DNA of 5,716 bases from Bacteroidota bacterium (GTDB lineage: Bacteria > Bacteroidota > Ignavibacteria > UBA10030 > UBA8401): the NCBI GenBank assembly GCA_030824295.1, contig JAVBYA010000285.1, forward strand, positions 1 through 5,716, written 5' to 3'. A model generated the notes under the pieces. The model saw only the letters and a list, made by a program, of their open reading frames with translations. It was not told where the DNA came from and did not search any database. The position numbers were made by a program, and so were the translations under genes. Below are positions 1 through 5,212 of the stretch, piece after piece. The first letter of the stretch is position 1. Each line of letters begins with the position of its first letter.

Positions 1-600
1 GAATGCGGATGCGGGGATTCCCGTCATAGTGCTTACTGCGGAAAGGGTCTGCGCATCGCCGGAAGGATCGGTCGCCAGTATTCCACGTCCGCTCGCTTTC
101 AGGAATTTGTGATACTGAGCGGAGATGACCCGGCCCGGCTGCCGGTCCAACACAACAATGGAACCGGTAGAATTGCTGATATGCTTCGCGATACGGTCGA
201 GCGACTGTTCGAGCGTGACAGCGGATAATGTCGCTTGAGCCGAACGGTCCGAAAAATAATGCGGATGCGTGATGCGGAGCGGGTGATACGCCATATGGTG
301 AGCGGTCAATCCGCGGGGACAGACCGTACCATGCGTCAGCGGATCCGCCGATACGCCGGTCACGGAGAACGGCATTCCGGAGACGCACTGTGCTTTCACA
401 CCGCAGCCGGCAGGGCACAAGGTGCAGTGACTGAACATCGAAGTGATGGGACCATGCGCCAGTTTCGGCGTCAGGTCCCAGTTCTGCGTCCAGATCGCTG
501 CATCGTCCAGCATCTTCCAGGGAAGCGGGGAGAGCATCATACCGATGATGCCGCCGCCGGTGAGTTTCAGGATGTCTCGTCGTGTGATCGTTGTTGACAT
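1..600 (-). CDS. Molybdopterin oxidoreductase-family iron-sulfur subunit, QrcB/ActB-like, N-terminal 200 residues (partial)
   Basis: The open frame runs from ATG at 600 to the left edge with no stop, so only the first 200 residues are visible. The N-terminus has a twin-arginine motif (TRRDILK, residues 6-12) and a short apolar stretch, consistent with Tat export of a folded cofactor protein. Residues 59, 62, 66 and 94 form C-x2-C-x3-C-x27-C, the N-terminal [4Fe-4S] site of the DMSO-reductase superfamily, followed by PRG. AAGGA at 611-615, 10 nt upstream, supports the start. It lies 38 nt after a pentaheme cytochrome gene; this order matches the QrcA-QrcB and ActA-ActB pairs of quinone-linked complexes. 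The family assignment is firm. Whether this is a true molybdoenzyme or a QrcB/ActB-type subunit without molybdenum cannot be decided, because the cofactor-binding domains lie outside the window. Confidence 0.88.
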   Translation of the reverse strand, partial: MSTTITRRDILKLTGGGIIGMMLSPLPWKMLDDAAIWTQNWDLTPKLAHGPITSMFSHCTLCPAGCGVKAQCVSGMPFSVTGVSADPLTHGTVCPRGLTAHHMAYHPLRITHPHYFSDRSAQATLSAVTLEQSLDRIAKHISNSTGSIVVLDRQPGRVISAQYHKFLKASGRGILATDPSGDAQTLSAVSTMTGIPASAF

Positions 601-638
601 ACTCGTGTGGTCCTTGATGTGCATCGGATCGGTGAACG

Positions 639-1220
639 TTATTTGTGACATGCCACGCAGCCGTCGCGGCGGCTGTTCGCTTCATGGCAGCGGACGCAGC
701 GGTCCATCTTCATACCTTCCCACGGTTCACCGCCGATGCCGGCGATGTTCGCGCCCCAGATGTCCCTGCTGTAGCCGGAGATGCGGTTCACCTGATGCAG
801 CCGGAGCGTATCGCTGCTGCCGTGCGGTCCGTGGCAATCCGCGCATGCCATCTCTGCCAGAGTGGTATGCGGTGCATGCGGGAAGAATGCATTGTCCGGC
901 TGACGGGAATAGACCTTCCAGGGGATCTCTTTATTGGGCGTGATGAACTCTTCCACCAGCTGCTGTTCACTGACGCTCTCGCCGAGCGGAGCGGCATGGC
1001 ACTCCGCACATTTGGCAACGGCGGGAATACCCTGGAATCTTCCCGCTTCATTCAGTGCGTGGCAATCGCTGCAAGCCATCCCGGCTTTGTCGCCGGTGTG
1101 CGTCATGTGACTGAAATGCAGCGGCTGCTCCGATGAACGGTAGAGCAGCGCAGGAAAAAGGAACCAGCCGGCGGAAGCGCCGAGCAGGATCCCGATGACG
1201 AGGAAAAGTGAGGCTCTCAT
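639..1220 (-). CDS. Membrane-anchored pentaheme cytochrome c, QrcA/ActA-like
   Basis: This 193-aa protein has an uncleaved-looking N-terminal helix (about residues 3-26) followed by a periplasmic domain with five CxxCH heme sites: C50/C53/H54, C71/C74/H75, C126/C129/H130, C175/C178/H179 and C188/C191/H192. Extra histidines in HFSHMTH (35-41) and FFPHAPH (112-118) are probable distal heme ligands, as in class III cytochromes. It should pass electrons between a quinol-linked complex and periplasmic partners. Five hemes match ActA of alternative complex III; QrcA of Qrc has six. The frame is open up to 1415, but I start at 1220: the hydrophobic anchor begins there, and ATGA at 1220-1217 overlaps the stop of the upstream gene, indicating translational coupling. 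No strong SD precedes it. It is followed by the Mo-family subunit. The multiheme assignment is very sure, the complex assignment moderately so. Confidence 0.92.
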   Translation of the reverse strand: MRASLFLVIGILLGASAGWFLFPALLYRSSEQPLHFSHMTHTGDKAGMACSDCHALNEAGRFQGIPAVAKCAECHAAPLGESVSEQQLVEEFITPNKEIPWKVYSRQPDNAFFPHAPHTTLAEMACADCHGPHGSSDTLRLHQVNRISGYSRDIWGANIAGIGGEPWEGMKMDRCVRCHEANSRRDGCVACHK

Positions 1221-2155
1221 TGAGGGATGTTCCAGTGGATGAGTGGTGAAAAGAATTGGGTGTACAATTTCAGAAGTTCTTCGCGGGTCAGATGACCGGC
1301 GAATCCGGGTGAGTAGTTGCCGCCGTCCGCCATCATCACCGATCCATTCTTGTCCGGACGTGCCGCTGTTCTGTGTGCGAATTGATTCATCCGGTCCATC
1401 TCGCTTTGCATCCACGGCGCCACCGCATCACCGGTGATGAGCCCTTCGGTCAATGAGGAACGCTGGGAAGAACGCTCCGCCGTTGCTTCGAACAGCCAGC
1501 CCGCTTTGTACGGATCGTTGACGATCTTGGACGGGTTGGTGCGGAGGTACGTATTGGCCCGGGTGATGGTGAGCGGGTGGGGGAAGACCAGCTGCAGATC
1601 CACACCGCGGATGGAGACGGAGACCGCCGGCCGGTGTGTCCCGGTTCCGCTGATGAATGTAAGATGTTCCGGTGCTCCGAGCACGCCGGTAAGGAATGCA
1701 TCGAGTCCCACATGGCACGTACCGTCGGCTGAGAGTTCCAGCCACATATGGTTCGGAGCGAAATACAATTCCTTGGGAGCTTTGATGCTGTTGCTGCACG
1801 GCAGTGTACCGGCGGCCGCATCCGCAGTGCAGTCGCCGGGGTTCGCCAGTGCAAGATAGAGATCGCAGTACGAATGACTGTCCGTACCGCATTGTGACAG
1901 GACCGATTCCGTATACGGGATGTACTTGGTGACGGGAGCCGCCGTGCAGTATTGCACGAGCGATTCGTGGAGGAACGGACAGTGATCGATACTGGGCCGG
2001 TCCTCGGAATGCTGTTTCGCTGCCGGACAGTTCACATAATCCGGCGATGAGCAGCGCTCGTTCGCCGGCTGTTCGGATAACCGGACGATCATCTTCCGGT
2101 ATGCCGACGCGCGGCAGAACTTCACTTGAGCTTCACGTAAGAATGGACATCGCAT
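1217..2155 (-). CDS. Double CPFL cysteine-repeat protein fused to a lysine-less glycine-cleavage-H-like domain
   Basis: This 312-aa protein has no evident signal peptide. Residues 3-43 and 59-97 are two copies of a cysteine module, C-P-F-L-x7-C-x18/20-C-x7-C (C3, C14, C35, C43; C59, C70, C89, C97), which could bind Fe-S clusters or zinc. Residues about 129-226 resemble glycine cleavage H protein: an HMWLELSADGT strand, then VG, and later NDPYKAGWLF, matching the conserved PY-x-GW-[LI]-F ending. No lysine occurs between residues 128 and 210, so the lipoyl lysine is absent; Arg183 or Gly184 lies near its place. The C-terminus (about 227-312) is unrecognised and contains MADGG (275-279). I use ATG at 2155 because GGGAG lies 8 nt upstream and CPFL begins at once; the ATG at 2218 would overlap the preceding gene. 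A role in assembling or docking the neighbouring respiratory complex is inference. Confidence 0.82.
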   Translation of the reverse strand: MRCPFLREAQVKFCRASAYRKMIVRLSEQPANERCSSPDYVNCPAAKQHSEDRPSIDHCPFLHESLVQYCTAAPVTKYIPYTESVLSQCGTDSHSYCDLYLALANPGDCTADAAAGTLPCSNSIKAPKELYFAPNHMWLELSADGTCHVGLDAFLTGVLGAPEHLTFISGTGTHRPAVSVSIRGVDLQLVFPHPLTITRANTYLRTNPSKIVNDPYKAGWLFEATAERSSQRSSLTEGLITGDAVAPWMQSEMDRMNQFAHRTAARPDKNGSVMMADGGNYSPGFAGHLTREELLKLYTQFFSPLIHWNIPQ

Positions 2156-2160
2156 CGTTG

Positions 2161-2168
2161 TCTCTCCC
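2161..2168 (-). promoter_or_regulatory. Shine-Dalgarno site deciding the start at 2155
   Basis: GGGAGAGA on the minus strand places its GGGAG core 8 nt from the ATG at 2155. This supports that start for the cysteine-repeat/GcvH-like gene over the ATG at 2218, which would lie inside the preceding gene. Confidence 0.7.
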
Positions 2169-2183
2169 GTCTTCGGTCTGCGG

Positions 2184-2471
2184 TCAGTTCTCGGACCGCT
2201 GGATGTTGGATTCGTCATTCACAGCATCGTTCTTCGCCTGCGGTTTCTTATCCGTACGCTCTCCGCCGTCCGCCATCGTAATGCCGAGATCGCTCAGCAT
2301 GAACGAATGGTCATCCTGTAACTGCGGCACGCGGACCTTCTCTTTGATCCCTGCATAGAGCTCTTTGCCTGCCACCACGCCGACGGCGACGATGCAGACG
2401 AGTGCGACGATGCCGAGTCCGGCATTCGTAACGGTGAGCCACAGGGTTTCCGAATTCATAGAGTCGAACAT
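2184..2471 (-). CDS. Small single-span membrane protein, first gene of the respiratory operon
   Basis: This 95-aa protein has one hydrophobic helix (about residues 10-35), followed by a basic/amphipathic stretch (KELYAGIKEKVRVPQLQ) and a charged polar tail ending in ESNIQRSEN. By the positive-inside rule the C-terminus is probably cytoplasmic. There are no cysteines or histidines in a heme or cluster arrangement. I do not recognise a named family. The start at 2471 is chosen over the ATG at 2531 because a strong SD (GAGGGAGG) lies 6 nt before it and the membrane helix follows. It is 28 nt upstream of the cysteine-repeat/GcvH-like gene, and the two products share the short motif MADGG (residues 66-70 here). 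It may be an accessory or anchoring subunit of the complex; this is inference from position only. Confidence 0.75.
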   Translation of the reverse strand: MFDSMNSETLWLTVTNAGLGIVALVCIVAVGVVAGKELYAGIKEKVRVPQLQDDHSFMLSDLGITMADGGERTDKKPQAKNDAVNDESNIQRSEN

Positions 2472-2477
2472 AATATA

Positions 2478-2485
2478 CCTCCCTC
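2478..2485 (-). promoter_or_regulatory. Shine-Dalgarno site deciding the start at 2471
   Basis: GAGGGAGG on the minus strand lies 6 nt before the ATG at 2471. It is the strongest ribosome binding site in the window and argues against the upstream in-frame ATG at 2531. Confidence 0.8.
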
Positions 2486-2537
2486 GTAGTGTGTGTCGTA
2501 TTTCCGGTTGATTGCTGATTGGTGCTGCCATTCATAT

Positions 2538-2553
2538 GACAAACAGTATGCCG
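2538..2553 (-). promoter_or_regulatory. Candidate sigma-54 promoter for the respiratory operon
   Basis: The minus strand reads CGGCATACTGTTTGTC. Against TGGCACG-N4-TTGCW it keeps GGCA at -24 and TTG at -12 with correct spacing (GG-N10-G), but has T in place of the usual C after the -12 G. Transcription would begin near 2526, about 55 nt before the ATG at 2471. It shares GGCATACT with the better-matching promoter facing the other way. The same bases include TACTGTTTG, which is near but not identical to the Bacteroidota -7 box. Confidence 0.4.
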
Positions 2554-2641
2554 CGATTCAGCGGGCGGCGATAACCTCATGTCATCAAATCAGTTCCGGC
2601 GAGATCGCGGCAGAGAACACATAGGGCAAGTGATTCCTGAG

Positions 2642-2680
2642 TGTGGGAAATCCCCTCCGCATGTGTAGGATAATCCCACA
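2642..2680. repeat. Inverted pair of TGTGGGA / TCCCACA heptamers, candidate activator site
   Basis: TGTGGGA at 2642-2648 and TCCCACA at 2674-2680 are perfect inverted copies, centre to centre 32 bp, about three helical turns. A third copy of TCCCACA is at 2830-2836. The pair lies about 115-155 bp upstream of the predicted minus-strand start, a usual distance for enhancer sites of sigma-54 activators. Function is inferred only. Confidence 0.35.
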
Positions 2681-2786
2681 TTGCAGCATGGATCGGACGC
2701 TCAAATTCTCCCTTGTACATTGGATCTTTTTAACGCACATCGGAAAGGCCTTTAATTCACAAAGAGTGTCGATAAATTCAACGCAG

Positions 2787-2805
2787 GATAATGTTGTCCG
2801 TTATC
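2787..2805. repeat. GATAA-N9-TTATC dyad, candidate operator
   Basis: A perfect 5+5 inverted repeat spans 19 bp. It lies about 95-115 bp upstream of the predicted plus-strand transcription start, a distance fitting an NtrC-type upstream activating sequence. The octamer AGGATAAT at its left edge (2785-2792) also occurs at 2667-2674. The arms are short, so chance is possible. Confidence 0.3.
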
Positions 2806-2830
2806 GGCACAATTCCGCATGCCGTTTTTT
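2805..2830 (+). terminator. Weak hairpin plus T-tract in the intergenic region
   Basis: CGGCA (2805-2809) and TGCCG (2820-2824) form a 5-bp stem with a 10-nt loop, followed directly by six T (2825-2830). It resembles a weak intrinsic terminator on the plus strand. No upstream plus-strand gene needs it, and it lies upstream of the predicted kinase promoter, so it could only insulate that operon from read-through or end a short transcript. Confidence 0.25.
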
Positions 2831-2874
2831 CCCACAGAATCAGCCGGTCACAGACAACGAAGGCGGTCGTATCG

Positions 2875-2890
2875 TGGCATACTTGATGCA
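2875..2890 (+). promoter_or_regulatory. Candidate sigma-54 (-24/-12) promoter for the kinase-protease-regulator operon
   Basis: TGGCATACTTGATGCA matches TGGCACG-N4-TTGCA at 9 of 12 defined positions, including the essential GG-N10-GC. The predicted start is near 2901, leaving a leader of about 37 nt before the kinase ATG at 2938. The operon encodes an NtrC-family regulator, the class of activator that sigma-54 promoters require, so autoregulation is plausible. Confidence 0.6.
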
Positions 2891-2937
2891 AGAGTAGGGA
2901 TCAGCTCCTCACACTGCACCGATGCCGAAGGACGATC

Positions 2938-4623
2938 ATGGACCGAATTAAACAACTGCATCCATACCTGCCCAAGAAGATCTCCCAGAAACTCATCCTC
3001 TCGTTCACCGTGATCATGACCATTGTCGGTGCGATCTCTTCCGTGATCCATGTGAAGACGCAGGAGAAGCAGTTGCTGGAAGCGATGATGCTGGGAGCGG
3101 ATCAACTCTCGGGTTCCATCTCCAGTGCCACCTGGCATGCCATGCTTGCGGACCAGCGAGAAGCGGCGTATCAGACCATGGAGACCATCGCACAGAAACA
3201 GGGGATCACCCGGATCCGCATCTTCAATAAGGAAGGGAGGATCATGTTCTCCACCGACTCCACGGATACCGGAGTGGTGGACAAGGATGCCGAAGCGTGC
3301 TTCATGTGTCACTCCGCCGAACAGCCTCTCGTGAAAGTGGACGTTCCCACCCGTGCCCGTGTGTATACAACCGCGAACAAACACCGCACGCTCTCCATGA
3401 TCACCCCCATCTACAATGAACCGTCCTGCACCAATGCGGACTGTCATGCGCATCCCACATCGCAAAGCGTCCTGGGTGTGCTCGACGTTTCCATGACGCT
3501 GGACAATGTCGATGCCGAGATGGCACAGCTGCAGCTGCGCGTATTCATCATTTCGTTCTGTATCGTAGCGGTGATGAGTCTCTTCATCATCTACTTCACC
3601 AAACGGGTCATCGATGCCCCCATCCAGCAGCTCATCGCCGGTACGCACGCCGTCAGCGAGATGCAGCTGGACACTCCCATCGTCATCGACTCCAGCGAGG
3701 AGCTCGGCGAACTTGCGCGCTCGTTCGATATCATGCGTGTGCGGCTGAAAGGCGCGCTGGACGAGATCAACGAATTCACCGAAGGACTGGAGATGAAGAT
3801 CCGGCAGCGGGCGGACCAGCTGAAGGTCGCCCATCAGAAACTGATGCAGAGCGACCGGCTCGCGTCATTGGGACAGCTCTCCGCAAGCGTGGCGCACGAG
3901 ATCAACAATCCCGTCAGCGGTGTGCTGAACCTGGCGATGCTCATGCAGCGCATCATGAAAGAGGACGGGGTGCCGAAGGAGCGGGTCGAAGAGTTCCGCA
4001 AGTATCTCGCGCAGGTGATCAGCGAGACCGCGCGCGTGGGACGCATTGTGCAGGACCTGCTCGCCTTCTCGCGGCGTTCCAAACCGTTCCGTGCAAAGAT
4101 CGATTTCAACAGTATGATCCGATCGACGCTGAGTCTGCTGGATCACAAGATCAAACTGGCGGGTGTCCGCGTTGATCTGCAGCTGCAGACAGACCTGCCG
4201 GCCGTGCATTGCGATGGATCACAGATGCAGCAGGTGGTGATCAACCTCATCATGAACGGTGCCGAAGCGGCACAAGGGAAACAGAGCGGCAGCGTGACGG
4301 TGCGGACGGAGTGTTCACCCTCCGGAGAACAGCTCATCTTCACTGTGGCAGACAACGGCGAAGGGATCCCGGAAGAGAATCTTTCCAGGATCTTCAGTCC
4401 GTTCTTCACCACAAAAGGTGAAGGGAAAGGTGTCGGACTCGGACTCGCGGTGGTCTTCGGCATCATCGAAGCGCACAGCGGCGATATCGATGTAAAAAGT
4501 GTCATTAAAGAAGGGACGAGTTTTGTTGTCACGTTGCCCTTCGATGAGAAGGCCGGTACGGCTCCTGCGGCGAATGAGCCCGATCCAATGTCTCAACGAC
4601 GGATTGATGCAATGATCCAATGA
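2938..4623 (+). CDS. Membrane histidine kinase with a c-type-heme periplasmic sensor domain
   Basis: This 561-aa kinase has TM1 at about 17-38, a periplasmic sensor at about 39-199, TM2 at about 201-221, HAMP at about 222-275, a coiled-coil linker, a HisKA domain with phospho-accepting His320 in AHEINNP, and an ATPase domain with an N box (436-444), G1 DNGEGIP (472-478), F box FSPFFTTK (486-493) and G2 GVGLGLA (498-504). All catalytic motifs are intact. The sensor has CFMCH (C121, C124, H125) and C164-x4-C169-H170, the latter running into AHP. Both lie on the periplasmic side, where c-heme is attached. It therefore probably senses redox state or a gaseous heme ligand; the signal itself is unknown. 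AAGGA lies 5 nt before the ATG. It starts an operon with a protease and an NtrC-type regulator, its likely phosphotransfer partner. Whether the CxxxxCH site binds heme is less sure than CxxCH. Confidence 0.93.
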   Translation: MDRIKQLHPYLPKKISQKLILSFTVIMTIVGAISSVIHVKTQEKQLLEAMMLGADQLSGSISSATWHAMLADQREAAYQTMETIAQKQGITRIRIFNKEGRIMFSTDSTDTGVVDKDAEACFMCHSAEQPLVKVDVPTRARVYTTANKHRTLSMITPIYNEPSCTNADCHAHPTSQSVLGVLDVSMTLDNVDAEMAQLQLRVFIISFCIVAVMSLFIIYFTKRVIDAPIQQLIAGTHAVSEMQLDTPIVIDSSEELGELARSFDIMRVRLKGALDEINEFTEGLEMKIRQRADQLKVAHQKLMQSDRLASLGQLSASVAHEINNPVSGVLNLAMLMQRIMKEDGVPKERVEEFRKYLAQVISETARVGRIVQDLLAFSRRSKPFRAKIDFNSMIRSTLSLLDHKIKLAGVRVDLQLQTDLPAVHCDGSQMQQVVINLIMNGAEAAQGKQSGSVTVRTECSPSGEQLIFTVADNGEGIPEENLSRIFSPFFTTKGEGKGVGLGLAVVFGIIEAHSGDIDVKSVIKEGTSFVVTLPFDEKAGTAPAANEPDPMSQRRIDAMIQ

Positions 4624-4645
4624 TTCAATTTCTCGTCATTTTCCC

Positions 4646-5212
4646 TTGAACTCCATCTATCTCATACCATTCGGCACCATCGATCCCGACGTCATTGCTC
4701 CGCTGGAGGTATGTCTCTGGCAGGTATTTGGATATGATGTGAAGCGGCTCCCGGCTCTGGCAGAACCGGAGGGAGCGTTCACTCCGGCAACAGGACAATG
4801 GAATTCGACACTGCTATTGAAAGAGCTGCTCCGCGTCAAGCCAACTGATGCCGTGCGAGTTCTGGGGATCACCGAACACGACCTGTTCATTCCGATGCTC
4901 AGTTTCGTGTTCGGTCATGCACAGCTCAACGGACCGGCCGCGGTCATCTCGCTGGCACGGCTCCGTCAGGAGTTCTACCGGCTTCCGGTCAATCCGGCAC
5001 TCTTTCATCACCGCGCGATGAAGGAGGCGGTCCACGAATTGGGGCATACGTTCGGACTCATTCATTGTGCCGACACCCGATGTTCGATGTCGCTGTCCAA
5101 CGGTATCCGGCAGGTGGACCAGAAAGAGGCGGAGCTCTGTACTGATTGTTCACATCTATTCGAAAGCTCTATGGAACATAACCGCCGTACCAACGGCATG
5201 GAGAGGATATAA
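4646..5212 (+). CDS. amzA: Archaemetzincin zinc metalloprotease (peptidase family M54)
   Basis: This 188-aa protein is full length for the family. The active site is HELGHTFGLIHC: zinc ligands His130, His134 and His140, with catalytic Glu131. It is followed by the archaemetzincin zinc-finger cysteines Cys141, Cys146, Cys165 and Cys168, with Met148 in the CSM turn. These features identify the family and indicate two zinc sites. The N-terminus MNSIYLIPFGTID fits the usual start of the fold, so I use TTG at 4646. No ATG is available in frame before Met84, and no SD is seen. The gene follows the kinase stop by 22 nt, which suggests low, coupled translation. No signal peptide is visible, so it is cytoplasmic. 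Physiological substrates of archaemetzincins are poorly known. Its position between a sensor kinase and its regulator hints at a regulatory or maturation role, which is inference. Confidence 0.9.
   Translation: MNSIYLIPFGTIDPDVIAPLEVCLWQVFGYDVKRLPALAEPEGAFTPATGQWNSTLLLKELLRVKPTDAVRVLGITEHDLFIPMLSFVFGHAQLNGPAAVISLARLRQEFYRLPVNPALFHHRAMKEAVHELGHTFGLIHCADTRCSMSLSNGIRQVDQKEAELCTDCSHLFESSMEHNRRTNGMERI

Larger units (their letters stand above)
2472..2937. promoter_or_regulatory. Divergent intergenic control region (466 bp)
   Basis: No credible protein or RNA gene is visible here. The region separates the minus-strand respiratory operon from the plus-strand kinase operon. It holds a sigma-54-like promoter for each side, three copies of the heptamer TCCCACA, a GATAA-N9-TTATC dyad and a hairpin followed by six T, listed separately. 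It is locally AT-richer (about 2700-2840) than the flanking genes, as expected of regulatory DNA. Confidence 0.7.

Noticed and set aside
443..1136. Two plus-strand open frames (443-943 and 645-1136) opposite the cytochrome and Mo-family genes
   Set aside because: They are Cys/Arg-rich shadows of heme codons read in antisense, and both overlap strongly supported minus-strand genes.
1221..1415. 65-residue N-terminal extension of the pentaheme cytochrome
   Set aside because: It is fully inside the GcvH-like gene in another frame, is polar and unlike a signal, and the membrane anchor begins exactly at the ATG overlapping the upstream stop.
1217..2155. Functional glycine cleavage H protein or lipoate-binding carrier
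   Set aside because: There is no lysine across the region that should carry lipoate, and no glycine-cleavage partners are nearby.
2805..2819. CGGCACAATTCCGCA as a sigma-54 promoter
   Set aside because: The spacing is GG-N9-GC, one base short of the required N10; the TGGCATACTTGATGCA element downstream fits much better.
2864..2879. CGGTCGTATCGTGGCA as an alternative sigma-54 promoter
   Set aside because: It has GG-N10-GC spacing but poor flanking bases, and it overlaps the stronger candidate at 2875-2890.
2643..2897. 84-residue plus-strand open frame in the intergenic region
   Set aside because: It begins at GTG without an SD, shows no domain or helix, and runs through the hairpin, dyad and predicted sigma-54 promoter.
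2848..3834. 328-residue open frame on the minus strand opposite the kinase
   Set aside because: It is a His/Asp/Gly-rich antisense shadow of a GC-rich gene with no recognisable domain, while the plus strand carries a complete set of kinase motifs.
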